Positions 22,683 through 34,667 of a stretch of 64,000 nucleotides of DNA are shown here, in pieces. A model generated the notes under the pieces. It saw nothing but the letters and a program-made list of their open reading frames with translations. It had not been told where the DNA came from and searched no databases. Source of the DNA: Dipteris shenzhenensis (taxonomy: Eukaryota > Polypodiophyta > Polypodiopsida > Gleicheniales); NCBI GenBank assembly GCA_047967505.1, contig CM106538.1; one strand, given 5' to 3'. Each line of letters starts with the position of its first letter. Position 1 is the first letter of the stretch. The position numbers and the translations under genes were made by a program.

Positions 22683-22929
22683 TGAAGAGGGGAGAGGAGA
22701 AGAGTGGAGATGAGGAGAGAGGGCACAGCTAGAGAGCACACCACAAATGACTAACTGTACACTAGAATTAGTTGAAAAAATAGAATATATACAAACCCTT
22801 TTAGGGTTAGGGTTAGGGGATCTAACCCTTTCCTTTATAGCACTCTATAAGGTTAGTGCTATGCACATATGATCACGTGATGGTGCTATGCACACATGAT
22901 CACATGATGTTGAGCGTGAACTCTCAACA
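22683..22929 (-). repeat. copia C 3' LTR
   Basis: Begins TGTTGAGAGTTCACGC in element orientation. It contains two ATGATCACRTGATG palindromes (about 22868-22905) and a short telomere-like TTTAGGGTTAGGGTTAGGGG run near 22800. Confidence 0.75.
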
Positions 22930-23017
22930 CCTTCCCTCAAGATCAACATCATGAAGTAGGCCTTCCCTCAAGATGATGATTCTGGGGAATCGAAGAAGGA
23001 CTGAGCATTACATTCCA

Positions 23018-24005
23018 TCACACCCCTTTAATGGGAATGTCCTTCCTCTGCATCAAACCAAGAGCTAGTCGGTGTTTCTTGAATAGCTCTTTACCGAGTG
23101 GTTTGGTAAAGATGTCTGCAACATTTTCTTTGCTATCACAATGCTGCAGTGTGATGTCACCAAGTAACACTCTTTCTCTGATGAAGTGCTCTCTGACATC
23201 AATGTGCTTTGTCCTGGAGTGATATACTGGATTTTTGGCCAATGCTTGAGCCGATTGATTATCATAGTATATTGTTGTTGGCTTTGACTCATCAAAGTAA
23301 TCTGTTTCTGACAATAGTCTTCTGAGCCATATAGCCTCACATGCACCTGTAGTGAGTGCTCTATATTCTGCTTCAGTAGAAGACAAAGAAACAGTTGGCT
23401 GTTTGTTTGACAACCATGATATAGCACCTTGACCAAGGAAAAATGCATATCCCTGTGTCGATCTCCTGGTCTCATGATCTCCAGCATAGTCACTGTCATA
23501 GTATCCATGCAACCATGGATGACTTCCTCTGTATTCTATCCCAAATTGTCTTGTACCTCTGATGTATCTCAAGACTCTTTTGGCTGCATTCCAGTGAGAC
23601 TGTTTTGGATTTGCTATAAACTGTGCTAGCGAGCTTACTGCATAACAAATATTTGGCCGTGTGATTGTCAGATATATAAGAGATCCAATGAGTTGCCTGT
23701 AGTATCTGTCATTGACTGTAGGCTTTTCTGAATCTTTAGTAAGTTTCAAACTCTGTTCCATGGGAGTGGCTGCAATCTTGCAATCTGCCATATGAAACTT
23801 CTTTAGGAGACTGTCAACATACTTGAGCTGACTCATGAATGTGCTATCTGAATATCTCCAGAACTCAATTCCAAGACAATAGTGCATAAGTCCAAGATCT
23901 TTCATGTCGAACTCTGCAGATAAGTCTTGTTTTAGTTTTCTGATGAAGCTATCCTTGCTTCCTGTCACAATCAGATCATCTACGTACAAAAGTGCTTTCC
24001 CTAGT
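23018..24005 (-). pseudogene. pol: copia C reverse transcriptase C-terminal part and RNase H
   Basis: Starts inside RT at ALLYVDDLIVTGSKD, then KDLGLMHYCLGIEF, RNase H motifs YYDSDYAGDHETRRSTQG, SSTEAEYRAL and RTKHIDVREHFIRE, and ends normally at 23018 after ADIFTKPLG. The N-terminal RT, from the RRSTRES linker to the YVDD box, is missing; the junction is near 23995-24005. The element therefore cannot make an active RT. Confidence 0.9.
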
Positions 24006-25030
24006 AGACCGTCTGAGCTGCTGTGGCTCTGCTTGGGGTGTTGGTGGCAATTCTTGCTCTTCTTCATCAACCTGTTCTGTAGATGACTGTGAAGTCGATG
24101 CTTCTATTTCCTGTGTAGGTGAGGTTTTCCATTCTGATTCCTCATCGAAGATTACATCTCTGGAGATAATGACTTTGCGGTTGATGGGATCATACAATTT
24201 GTATGCTTTGCTTTCTTCACTGTAGCCAACCATGATGCATTTGCGTGACTTCGCATCCAATTTCCTGCGATGATCATCATGTATGTGGGCATATGCTATG
24301 CAACCAAATATGCGGAGATGCCCAATGCGTGGCTTGTGTCCAGTGAATGCTTCATAAGGAGTCATACCTTGTATTGGTTCGGTAGGAAGCCGATTAAGCA
24401 AGTAGTTAGCTGTAGCTATTGCTTCTGCCCAATACTGATTCGGAAGATGCTTTTCACTAAGCATTGCTCTAGCACTGTCTGCTAAAGTCCCATTCTTCCT
24501 TTCAGCTCTTGCATTTTGCTGAGGAGTATTTGCACATGTGAATTGTCTTCGAATGTCGTGATTTTTGCAAAAGTTCATGAATGCTGAAGACATGTATTCA
24601 CCTCCTCTGTCTGATCTCATGACCTTGATCTTTCTGCCTGTTTGGTTTTCTACCATGGCTTTGAATTCTTGAAATCTGGCAAACACTTCAGATTTCTCTT
24701 TCAGAAAGTAGACCCAACAATATCTGCTGTAGTCGTCGCGATGAAGGTCAAGTAATAAAGTGAACCATTGATGCTGCGGGTCTGGGCATAACCCCATACA
24801 TCTATATGAATCAAATCAAGAATACCTCGTGCACGAGAGGTACTTCTGACAAAGTTGGTTTGCTTTTGTTTGCCGAAGCAGCATGCTTCGGAATCCCAAT
24901 TGCCATATTTTGATTCCTTAGATCTAACAAGTACTTGAAGTTGACATGACCATATCTCTTGTGCCATTTTGCAGATAGTGGCATCTGTTGCATTTGAGCT
25001 GACATGGCATGCTTATTTGGTACTGTAGCT
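23990..25030 (-). pseudogene. pol: copia C integrase
   Basis: Pre-integrase KWHKRYGHVNFKYLLDLRN at about 24960, a frameshift near 24890, then CCFGKQKQTNFVRS, DLIHIDVWGYAQT, a further frameshift near 24740, then DDYSRYCWVYFLKEKSE, MRSDRGGEYMSSAFMNF and RAERKNGTLADSARAML. The catalytic D, D and E are all visible, but in different frames. Confidence 0.88.
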
Positions 25031-25041
25031 AGCATCCGCTT

Positions 25042-26018
25042 AGGGGGAGCATAGGAGTGGGAGAGGAAGAAGGTATAAGAGCATGGGGGAAAAAAGAGAG
25101 AGGAGGAGGAGGAGGAGGAGGAGAAGGAGCAGGGAGGAGAAGGAGGAGGAGGAGGAGGAGGAGGAGGAGGAGGAGGGAGGAGGAGGAGAAGGGAGGAGGA
25201 GAAGGGAGGAGAAGGAGGAAAAGGGACGAGGAAGAGGGAGGAGGAGAGGGAGAGGATTGGTTGCAGGGTTGGAGGAGAGGGGGGGAGGAGTTGCAAGGTT
25301 AGGACATGCTTTTGGACATGGAGTACAAGGAAGCATGGACCTTGAGACAATTGCTTGGAATGCCAAAGTAGAACTCAACACAATGCCCTAAAGAGTGTGG
25401 GTTTCATTCCATTATAGGGTATTTATACAAGTTGGAGAGCTTCTCTCTCTACATGTAGGAATTGTAAGATATTCTCTCTCTACATGTAGAACTTGCATAT
25501 AGAAGTTGTATGTAGGAGTTGCAAGTTGCATGTAGAACTCGCATGTAGAACATGCATGTAGGAATCACATGTAGGACTCGCATGTAGGACTTGCATGTAG
25601 AACTCGCATGTAGGAATTGCATGTAGAACTCGTATGTAGAACTTGCATGTAATACATGCATGTAGAACTTGCATGTAAAACTCGTATGTAGGACTTCCAT
25701 GTAGAACTAGCATGTAGGACTTGCATGTAGGAGTTGCATGTAGAACTCGCATGTAGGAGTTGCATGTAGAACTCGCATGTAGGAGTTGCATGTAGAACTC
25801 GCATGTAGGAGTTGCATGTAGAACTCGCATGTAGGAGTTACATGTAGAACTCGCATGTAGGAGTTGCATGTAGGAATCGTATGTAGCACTTGCATGTAGA
25901 ACATGTAAGTTGGATTTCTCAAAGGAATTCTTTCTAGCCTTATGCAAGTACAAGCGGAGCTTTATCGCTACTCTACACACACTTTTTGTTCTACCTAAGT
26001 CCATGTTGGCACAAAGAC
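25042..26018. repeat. long direct repeat, copy 1 (GGA-rich tract plus 13-bp minisatellite)
   Basis: Starts AGGGGGAGCATAGGAGTGGG and ends CATGTTGG(C)ACAAAGAC. It consists of a (GGA)n tract (25085-25260), a unique segment GGTTGCAGGGTTGGAGG...GGGTATTTATACAAGTTGG, a minisatellite (25480-25905) and a unique tail. Copy 2 starts 1297 bp downstream. The copies could be LTRs of an element with almost no internal region, since 320 bp separates them, but termini are not TG...CA and no primer site is seen. Confidence 0.9.
25480..25905. repeat. 13-bp minisatellite (CATGTAGRAnTYG)n, block 1
   Basis: About 32 units alternating between CATGTAGAACTCG and CATGTAGGAGTTG types, plus variants. Every frame on the minus strand stays open for long distances because the unit lacks reverse-strand stops, which produces spurious cysteine/histidine-rich frames. 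Confidence 0.95.
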
Positions 26019-26079
26019 ATCATGGTTGAGGTAATGAATGCTTTCACCTTTATTGGGGGTTGCAAGATTTCGAAGGAGT

Positions 26080-26265
26080 TTAAGGATTAGAAGGAGGTTT
26101 GAGAGTTTAGAAGGAGGTTCGAGAGTTTAGAAGGCAGTTTCAAGGTCTAGAGAGAGGTTCCAGAGTTTAGAAGAGGTTCCAGCATTAGAAGGAGGTCTAA
26201 TGTTTAGAAGGAGGTTCCAAAGTTTAGAGCGAGGTTCTAGAGTTTAGAAGAGGTTCCAAGGTTTA
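26080..26265. repeat. degenerate minisatellite GAGTTTAGAAGGAGGTTC
   Basis: About ten loosely conserved copies of an approximately 18-bp unit lie between the two long direct repeats. Confidence 0.8.
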
Positions 26266-26338
26266 GGGTAGAGAACATGGTGGAGAACTCGTCTCCCTCG
26301 TAGATCATGGAGGTTAAGGGTTGAGGAACTTAGGGTTT

Positions 26339-27289
26339 AGGGGGAGCATAGGAGTGGGAGAGGAAGAAGGTATAAGAGCATGGGGGAAAGAAGAGAGAGG
26401 AGGAGGACGAGGAGGAGGAGGGAGAAGGAGGAGGAGGAGGAGGGAGGAGGAGAAGGGAGGAGAAGGAGGAGAAGGGACAAGGAGGAGGAAGGAGGAGAGG
26501 GAGAGGATTGGTTGCAGGGTTGGAGGAGAGGGGAGGAGGAGTTGCAAGGTTAGGACATGCTTTTGGAAGTGGAGTGCAAGGAAGCATGGATACTTGAGAC
26601 GATTGCTTGGAATACCAAAGTAGAACTCAACACAATGCCCCAAAGAGTGTGGGCTTCATTCCATTATAGGGTATTTATACAAGTTGGAGAGCTTCTCTCT
26701 CTACATGTAGGAATTGTAAGACATTCTCTCTCTACGTGTAGAACTTGCATATAGAAGTTGCATGTAGGAGTTGCATGTAGAACTCGCATGTAGAACATGC
26801 ATGTAGGAATCGCATGTAGGACTTGCATGTAGGACTCACATGTAGGACTTGCATGTAGAACTCGCATGTAGGACTTGCATGTAGAACTCGCATGTAGGAG
26901 TTACATATAGAACTCATGTGTAGAACTTGCATGTAGAACATGCATGTAGAACTTGCATGTAGGACTTGCTTGTAGAACTTGCATGTAGGACTTACATCTA
27001 TAACTCGCATGTAGGACTTGCATGTAGGAGGTGCATGTAGAACTCGCATGTAGGAGTTGCATATAGAACTTGCATGTAGGAGTTGCATGTAGAACTCGCA
27101 TGTAGGAGTTGCATGTAGAACTCGCATGTAGGAGTTGCATGTAGGAATCGTATGTAGAACTTGCATGTAGAACATGCAAGTTGGATTTCTAAGAGGGATT
27201 AATTCTAGTCTTATGCAAGTACAAGCGGAGCTTTACCCCTACTCTACACACACATTCTGCTCTACCTAACTCCATGTTGGTACAAAGAC
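26339..27289. repeat. long direct repeat, copy 2
   Basis: Same order of parts as copy 1: GGA tract about 26390-26520, unique segment, minisatellite 26735-27180, tail ending at 27289. The unique parts differ by few substitutions; the repeat tracts differ in length. Confidence 0.9.
26735..27180. repeat. 13-bp minisatellite, block 2
   Basis: Same unit as block 1, about 34 copies, in the same position of the second direct repeat. Confidence 0.95.
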
Positions 27290-28480
27290 GACAAGCACAC
27301 ACTTGTTGCTCTAATTAGTAACTCAAAGTGCACACATTGTTGCTCAGCATATTGCTGCTCCTCTTTGGCCTCCTCTTGCACTAGGGAATTCTTACATGCT
27401 CTCTTGGAACCTTCTGGTTCCATAGGTGGGGGAGGAGATCCTTGTCCTTGTGACATTTTAGCAATAGAGTGATTGGATGCTGGGGTATGCATGGAGGGTC
27501 TTGAAAGCACTTATACCACTTTAAGCCATGTTTGTCATGGTGTCATAGACTCTATTATACAAAGTTATAATGCTAAGGGATGTCTTCTTTTGATGTCCAT
27601 GCAATTGTAGCCAGCCCAGACCTTCGACCAAGGAATCTAAACTGCAAGCCATGGGTGCCAGGTCATCTGGCTTTGATAGTTCCAAAATGGGGTTATCGGG
27701 GGAAAATATGAAGGATTCCTAGAGAATACGGCACCAACCCCAAAATTTGAGAATTCTAGGGTGCAGGGGAAGGTTAAAAATATCATAATCATCCTCCAAA
27801 ATTAGGTCCCCTCTAAAGAATGTTATTGCAATGATCAATGCATGTAATTAGAGTGCTTTTCTAATAGGTTTAGTAATGTGTGTAGTGGGAGTGGACGAGT
27901 TAGATCTAGATGATCTTGTATGGATGCGGTGGTGACTGCATTCAAGTGAAACTATAATGTGTATTCTACAATACATGGGTAAAGGTCCTGGGTGATCAGA
28001 TTTGTTGATGCACCTAGAAAATTGTCGAGCTCTTGCTCCCATTGGATCCACTACCGGAGGTAATGTTGGACCCTCTTGTGCCTACTAGACTGCCTATAGA
28101 TCTTAGATGCAATGTCGATAACTATGCAATATGATGTGCATTTGTTCAAAGTACTTTGTGTTTGATAGTCACCCCTACTCAGCAGCATGGCAATGTGCCC
28201 TGTAGTTCTACTCTACTGTGGCCTTATTGGTTTGGATCTCCCATTGTGTGTTATCATGTTCCTCTTGACATTGTCTCTCAAGCTATGCATTTCTGGCCTA
28301 TCCTAGGGCCAATTCTACTTCCACATGTGATGGCCGCGCCTTCATTTATTTTTTGGCTTCCTGGTGTCTACTAGATGCTTCAATAAGCTCCTAGCCCATG
28401 GCTTCCTATATCTTGTGCCCGTTTTGTTTCATTGTGAGCTCTTGTTGGAGGTTGCTTTTGTCACTATGCACCAATATTAA
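27290..28480. other. no gene recognised
   Basis: A reverse-strand frame 27262-27510 (MSQGQGSPPPPMEPEGS) and another at 27848-28051 have protein-like composition but no domain I know. They may be remnants of the same decayed reverse-strand sequence described at 28480-28815. Confidence 0.4.
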
Positions 28481-28815
28481 TTGGGATGAGGTATGGAGAG
28501 TCTTGTCTTCATAATGGCTTGCATGAATTTAAATTCCATATTATCAGTTCAGGTAGGACTCTCCATATGCAGCCTATGATATTCTTTTCTACTTGCATAG
28601 TTATGGTTGGAACAATGCCCAATTGCCTCCATGTACTCTACCCATTGAGATCTTGATGGTTCAGCTTAGGGTAGCATGATGGTTTCCCCCTTCATGGAGG
28701 AGAGGATATTGGCGATGATCTGTTCCACTACAATTTGTGTTTGTTCAGTGTTACCCTCTAGGGGAGTGTTGTGGAGCCATATGCTGATAGGAACCCTACT
28801 CTGTTGAAGCTCCAC
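28480..28815 (-). pseudogene. decayed coding-like remnant, unidentified
   Basis: A minus-strand frame reads ELQQSRVPISIWLHNTPLEG and onward with only two stops (near 28670 and 28550) over 110 codons. No domain is recognised; a dead retroelement is plausible. It lies just outside the left terminal inverted repeat of the large transposon. Confidence 0.3.
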
Positions 28816-28849
28816 TAGAGGCATTGGGATCTATAACTATAGGTTTGGC

Positions 28850-28880
28850 ATTAGGGAAAAAGGGAACTCATTTTGGGGCC
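28850..28880 (+). repeat. left terminal inverted repeat
   Basis: 31 bp starting ATTAGGGAAAAAGGGAACTC and ending TTTTGGGGCC. It is matched, reversed, at 40142-40172 with two mismatches. Partial similarity may extend a few bases further inward (TGTAAG versus TTTACG). Confidence 0.85.
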
Positions 28881-29228
28881 CTGTAAGAAATTCACTATTT
28901 TTTTATTTATTTCTCTCCTAAAAGACCTCAAAAATAGTAAAATACGGAAACGTGGCTCAGAATTGTCAGTAAGGACTACAGAACTGTCAATTCAAAAAGG
29001 AATAAGATAATCTTTTGTCTGACTAACACGATTTTGTATTAAATATCCTCTTAGATTTTTTTTTGTTTACCAAAGATTCTGCATCTCTTTGGCCGACGTG
29101 TGCAGGCCTTTCATAAAGAGTCCATCACTGAACTTAGTGATTGCAAGTTTTCAAAATATTCGACGATTCATGTTACAAAATGACTATGAGATTGAAAAAC
29201 AAACTTCGCAACCTGAGAAGCACAAAAA

Positions 29229-31966
29229 ATGGCCGATACTAGTGAGTCACTATCTAAGAAGAAGCGATTACACCATCTTCACATCGACTTAGAAGAACAA
29301 TATGCTCCAGCACAAAAAAGACGAAAGGATACGGTGCTGAATGCTCAACAGCGAGAAAATATGAGAAGAGAAGGGCTTCAACATGTTGACTTATGGTGCG
29401 ATGGAAGCATATATCCAAAATGTCAAGTAAAAAACTCTACACCTCCATTTGTCAATCCCACCACATTACTGAGGTTTGCCGGCGATGGACAAAATGGACT
29501 TCTTGGTTATATTTCAGTGCAGTCTGCATTTGCGGAAACGTATAAAATGATGTACCTACAAGAAAAGGGGGCCAAGATGGAGGAGATAGCCATTCATGCA
29601 AAATTGGAGCAGCAGTTGCAGAATGAAATTGAGGAGCATTCAAAGAGTAAAAAAGAGTTGACAAGAGCAAGAAAGAAGAGAACCATGCTTGGAGACAGAC
29701 TACGTAGCAGGAAGATTAAAAACATTGCAAATTTGAAGGCTGGGACTGGTGGATGCAAGCGACGAATTCAGGAAGAAAGGTTAGATTGAAATTTATCATT
29801 TTGTATACTCAAAAAGGCTCTCTTCTAGACTATATCTATTTCGTTGATTGTCGCAAAATAAGAATGGAGGTGCTGAATAATATAGTCATATTGTGTTGTT
29901 ACTACAGGAAATTATTGGAGCCTGCAAAAGAAAATATGGACCCGAACCTTCTTCCTGTTAAACAAATGAAAGGATTGCTTTCTTGCGGTGTAGCAAAAGG
30001 TTTGATTGAGGAAAAAAAATACAAAACAGTCAAACGCAATGTTGTAGAGGACTTTGTATCCAATAATCAAGTTGATGGCACTATAATCCAAGAGGCTCTT
30101 GATGTTAGTGGAGTTAGCAGGAAGGGATATAGTTCGATTTTCCATGCGATATCCTCAACTTTGAAAGATCAAAGGATTAAACGAGTTTTACTGCCAAATC
30201 CAGCAACCGTGTGGAGGATAAGAGGTCATTTGAATGAAAGTATAGATGAATTTATTGGGCAATATATCCATATTGAAGAAATATTTCATGGTGTTAAAGG
30301 AACCACTGTGTATGATCCTTGGAACAATATATTTGTAGATTTGCAACAACTTCAAAAAAGAATGGTCGAGTTTTATGGAATAACATTTGAGGAGTGCAAA
30401 GGCATTTTGAAATTTGTTATCAAACTGGATGAGTGTGAGGTTGTAAAGGAAAAGAAAATGGAAAGAGTTACTATTACATTGATGAATGGAGCAATTGATA
30501 CATCATTGACTGAAGAGAGTTCGAAGTATTTTAGTGTGCAGTCAGAGAAACACATATGGTGGTTAGGCTCGTTCCAGGTATGATCATGGGTTGTTTTATA
30601 CTTGATTTTGGTCATTGTTTTCAAATCTGATATAGTAATCCTTTTGTTTTCTATAATCTCGCAGGTGAAGACCGAAGACCATGAAACACTAGATTGGGTG
30701 TTTCACCACATGGAAATACCAAGAATAATCAAAAGACAAGTGCAAGGCGAGAATCTCCATGTTGCAGGAAAAGGTGATTTTCAAGTAGAGTTTAAACATG
30801 GCCGGGGATCTTAAAACACTTAAGTGCATGTATAACATTAGTAAAGGAGGTAACTCAAAGTCTCCTTGTCTTTACTGCAAAGAATCAGCTCAAGTAATGG
30901 ATTCAAAATGGTGGAAGAGAGCACCTAATAGAGATAAAGTTGACCCTGACTTCAAGGCCATTCTGGACATTCCACTATGTAATGTTCACATCTGCACATT
31001 GCATGGTCTATGTCGAATTATTGAGAAATTGGTATTTTTATATATTGGATTTGCTTGGAAACTTCGTCCCGAAAAAAATAGAAAGGATGCTCTTCAAGCA
31101 CTGGAAAAAGTGTTATCCGATATAGGTCTGCATGGAGGAGATGTTCAAATCACAAAGGATTTTAAAAAGTCTACCAATGGCAAGGAGGTACCAATCAAGC
31201 CCTCTATTTGTGGTGTTAAGGCAAGAAGATTCTTGTCTCGACCCAAACACAGTAAGCAAGTAAGGCAAGGTAGAGCAGTTTCAAAGATTAATTATGGATT
31301 GTGGAAGCAAGTCCATAATGCTGTGAAAGATCATGAGGCAGATGGGGAAGCACGAAATAGGAAGGCAGAGGTGTGGAGGTCTCTTGATCAACTCTTCATG
31401 TTCTGTGACAAAGTAACATGGACAAAGAGTGATTACAAGAACTTTGAGGAGGCAATTAAACATTTTGGAAAGTCAATGAAAGACGCGTGGACAGCTTGCA
31501 ATATAACTCACTACATGGTAAGGTTATGTCTTTTTCTTTTACTTAAGTGTGATCCTCTTTTTTTTTATTACTTACTATGCATTCTTATGTCTTACAACAT
31601 ATCATATACAACCACCTTCCCTATTTTGTCAAAAAGTATGGATGCCCAGCTATTTGGTCTACCCAAGGCATGGAGAAGTCTCACTACATGGCACGTAATG
31701 CATTTTTTAGACACACACAACACTATGGAGGGAGTCAGAAGGCGAATAGTCTGAAGGAAGTCTTCTAATGGTTTTACCGAGGCATACTACAAAGGCTGCA
31801 TGCTAAAAGAAAAGTTGCTAGCTCCAAAATCAAGCTTGCTTTTCTTCTAGCCCAAAAGCAAAGACGAAGACAAGCTCTAGACAATTCAATTGCAGCAGAG
31901 AGACATAGACAATGGAGGGAATCGAAGATATTTAGAAACCATAAATGGACAAGTAAACATGAATAG
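29229..31966 (+). pseudogene. putative DDE-type transposase, four exons, with frameshift and premature stop
   Basis: Exon 1 29229-29779 (MADTSESLSKKKRLHHLH, a coiled basic region near residues 115-170); intron 29780-29907; exon 2 29908-30577 (KLLEPAKENMDPNLLPV to WWLGSFQ); intron 30578-30664; exon 3 from 30665. Junctions one and two keep phase. Near 30797 the frame must shift by one to continue as MAGDLKTLKCMYNISKGG with PCLYC. Candidate catalytic residues are D in KLDECEV (about 30428), D in MAGDLK (30807) and E in TQGMEKSHY (about 31670), with LHGLCRIIEKL between them. Exon 3 ends 31517 (GTAAGG), but the obvious continuation VLQH...LPYFVKKYG (31589 on) has no AG directly before it. A TAA at 31766 cuts a basic tail that stays open to 31966. 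Family unknown to me; the transposase call is inference from position and residue pattern. Confidence 0.6.
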
Positions 31967-34185
31967 GACTCATTTGTAACTTATTGGTGTTATGTCCACA
32001 TGTTTTCAAACTCATTCAATAGAAATTTTTTTAGTGGAACAAGTGACTCTTGGTGTTATGCATGAAAAGTATTTCAATGTGAAACATATGATCTGAACTT
32101 AATACAATTTGTTTACAATTTCAATATATTGTTCATTTAATATTTAACGACACCACTCTATGTAAATGTACAAATCATTTCATCATCAACTTATTAATCA
32201 TTTATACAAGATCATACCAGATATCAAAGACTTTATACAAATCAGTTCAAATTTAATATAATGTTTGTGCTATATTCGATGACTAAATCCTATTTCTCCC
32301 AGGGCCTGCCGATCGGAACTCTCTTTTTGATCTTGATTGGAGTCTTTTTCTTCTTTATTGGCTTGATGTCGACTGTCTCTTTATCCTTTTCTTCAGCTCT
32401 CTCCACCTGTTCCTCTTCTTGGACTGTGTGGCCTTATGCAATCATGGGTGGCTCTCGAAACCTTACGAGCTGGTGTTTTCCATAGCCCTCCAGATATTTG
32501 GGCTCCTTAACACCACATGCTAATGCATAAGAAGTGTAAGACAAAAAGTAAGTAGCCCTAGAGGCCTGCTTATTCACACAATCTCCAAATATATCTATGG
32601 CAGACAACCTCTCTATCAAAATGATCTTTTCCTTTTGCCATGAAAGAACATGTCCACCTAAAGCCCTGGACAAAAATTTTAGGAAGTAAACAATGGCTTC
32701 TCCATTGTTGCTCAACTGCCTATGGTAAATCAAGATCTTGGCACTGCCTAGATCATGAATATAATGAGCTAGGCCTGACATTTTGCGAAACCCAACCTGC
32801 CTGCTTCCACTTGATCTCTGGAGGAATGTGTCATCCTCAATTTGTAGCTGCAACATATCAAAGGATTGGAGTGAGACAATACACAACCTACAAAAACAAA
32901 GTTAAGCAGAATTCAAAGTATATGATTTGAAGTACCTTCTCATTTTCATCAGCAACAAGCAGTGCATCTCTCCAAAGATTTATCCCTCTCCCTTCTTGTC
33001 CAGCCTCTTCTTTAGGCTTTTCTGTGTATAGTGCTGAGAGATTCATAGCTTCCTGTGTGAGCTGGAAGGCAGCTTCATCTGGCTCTTGGAACTTTTCAGC
33101 CTCTTTGAAACAAAATGAAAGGGCCTCTACAGGATCAAACATTGTTTCCAAAGCCAGTAGTGAATGGTCATCCTCTATGCCAACCTCCTTGTCAAGCCTT
33201 GAAGCCTGGGCAATAAGGGAAATGGCATAGTCCTCCCTCAAATCAAACATACACTCTATATCATGGAGGAAAACATAATCCTTTCCACCAATCAACACCT
33301 GGAAGCATGGGCACTGCATAGTTGCTACTGTGAACATCAAAATCTTCAACTGGCTCTGTTCCCCTCAGAGTTTTTGTCCTCAGTTGAACAAGGTCAAGAG
33401 CAGCCACTTGTAGCCCCTCATCCTGAATGTTGATATCTTCTTCTTGCTCTGCCATTTCTGTGACCAAAGAAACATCCTCCTTTTCCTCTGCTTCAGATGT
33501 GTCTTCTTCTTCTATTTCCTGCCCTTGTTCATCCAAAGACTCTTGACTGAAGACAATGTACATAAGAAATGCCATGCTCTCCTCCAGCACTCTACACTTT
33601 CTGGTGTGCAAAGTACAGTTGAATTTATAGTGATCAGGCAGGCTGTCAAATCTTTTGTTCACATGATACCTCTGTCAGTTCTTTGAAGGCATCCCAATAG
33701 TCTGAAAGAAAATCTTTGTGCTGCTCCAGTACAGAGCTCATTGTGAACTCCATGTTGAAAATATTGTGGTATATATGGAAGTTACTCTGAGCCTTGCATT
33801 TGTGAAGAAACTCAAATAGGAGCAAATCTGGAGAATTGTCCTCTTCTGGTTCCATTTGTTTTTTGATGGAAGAATCAGCACTCTGCTCCAGCCTCTTCTT
33901 TTTGCCTGTTCAAAAACTTATATACTATGAATTCTATATGCTGACATATGCAATCAGTGAATGCATTGTATATCACCAGATAATTCCTTCATGACATCTC
34001 ATGACTCACCTGGTGATTGCTGTGGTCTAATAATAGCAGCAGAAAAGTCAAACTTCCTCTTGAAAGGTGGGGCCTGGGAGCCAGCTGTTCCAAAACAAAA
34101 ACATTTCTCATCATCAAGGAAGATTTCCACAGGGCTAAAGATAGCAAATTAATGAGGTAGAAGTGAGAACCAAATAATACACAGG

Positions 34186-34257
34186 AATTTGCAGCAAAAT
34201 GCGATATGGGCTGTTTAGAGAATTATAAACCACTCTCCTCGCATTTTGTTGCAAATT
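34186..34257. repeat. 72-bp hairpin repeat, copy 1
   Basis: AATTTGCAGCAAAATGCGA pairs with TCGCATTTTGTTGCAAATT (19-bp stem, one mismatch) around a 34-bp loop. It lies in intron 1 of the reverse-strand acidic-protein gene. Confidence 0.9.
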
Positions 34258-34390
34258 CTCAAATTCTGTTCATGTGCATGTCAAATCAAGCACTTGGTTC
34301 ATCTCAGTGATTCCTGGACACTATGATCTCATATGCAAGAGAAATAATGGAATGAGTGAAACTATTCATGAGGAATGTGTCAACAATAGG

Positions 34391-34462
34391 AATTTGCAGC
34401 AAAATGCGATATGGGCTCTTTAGAGAATTATAAACCACTCTCCTCGTATTTTGTTGCAAATT
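34391..34462. repeat. 72-bp hairpin repeat, copy 2
   Basis: Same hairpin 205 bp further on. The intervening sequence (GTTCATGTGCATGTCAAATC and so on) is also repeated, so hairpin and spacer were duplicated together. Confidence 0.9.
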
Positions 34463-34595
34463 CTCAAGTTCTGTTCATGTGCATGTCAAATCAAGCACTT
34501 GGTTCATCTCAGTGATTCCTGGACACTATGATCTCATATGCAAGAGAAATAATGGAATGAGTGAAACTTTTCATGAGGAAGGTGTCAACAACAGG

Positions 34596-34667
34596 AATTT
34601 GCAGCAAAATGCGATATGGGCTGTTTAGAGAATTATAAACCACTCTCCTCGCATTTTGTTGCAAATT
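34596..34667. repeat. 72-bp hairpin repeat, copy 3
   Basis: Same hairpin, another 205 bp on. The right flank then diverges. Confidence 0.9.

Larger units (their letters stand above)
22683..25037 (-). mobile_element. copia C: reverse-strand copia, 5' truncated, with internal RT deletion
   Basis: The 3' LTR is 22683-22929 (TG...CA, 247 bp), preceded in element orientation by the purine tract CTTGAGGGAAGG. Pol runs from the pre-integrase region at about 25030 to a stop at 23018. It belongs to the same family as copia B; the integrase and RT proteins are close to identical over long stretches. It abuts copia D gag at 22682, so it probably inserted there and then lost its 5' half, which now joins GGA-rich repeat DNA near 25037. 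Confidence 0.87.

Noticed and set aside
22799-22833. Telomere-like TTTAGGG repeats
   Set aside because: Only two to three imperfect units within a copia LTR, with an opposite-strand CTAACCC nearby. Not a telomere or a clear interstitial telomeric array.
25040-25391. Glycine/arginine/glutamate-rich frames on both strands
   Set aside because: They arise from the (GGA)n tract and have no domain.
25449-27179. Long reverse-strand frames with repeated Cys/His/Met that look like a repetitive secreted protein
   Set aside because: The 13-bp unit is stop-free on that strand in all three frames, so openness carries no information, and 13 is not a multiple of 3, so no protein repeat is preserved.
25480-27180. 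Possible CRISPR-like array
   Set aside because: The units are contiguous 13-bp tandem repeats without unique spacers, and the context is a eukaryotic genome.
33260-33350. A mini-intron to explain the frame change in the acidic gene
   Set aside because: The available GT and AG would leave an intron of only about 30 nt, too short for plant splicing. A frameshift is more likely.
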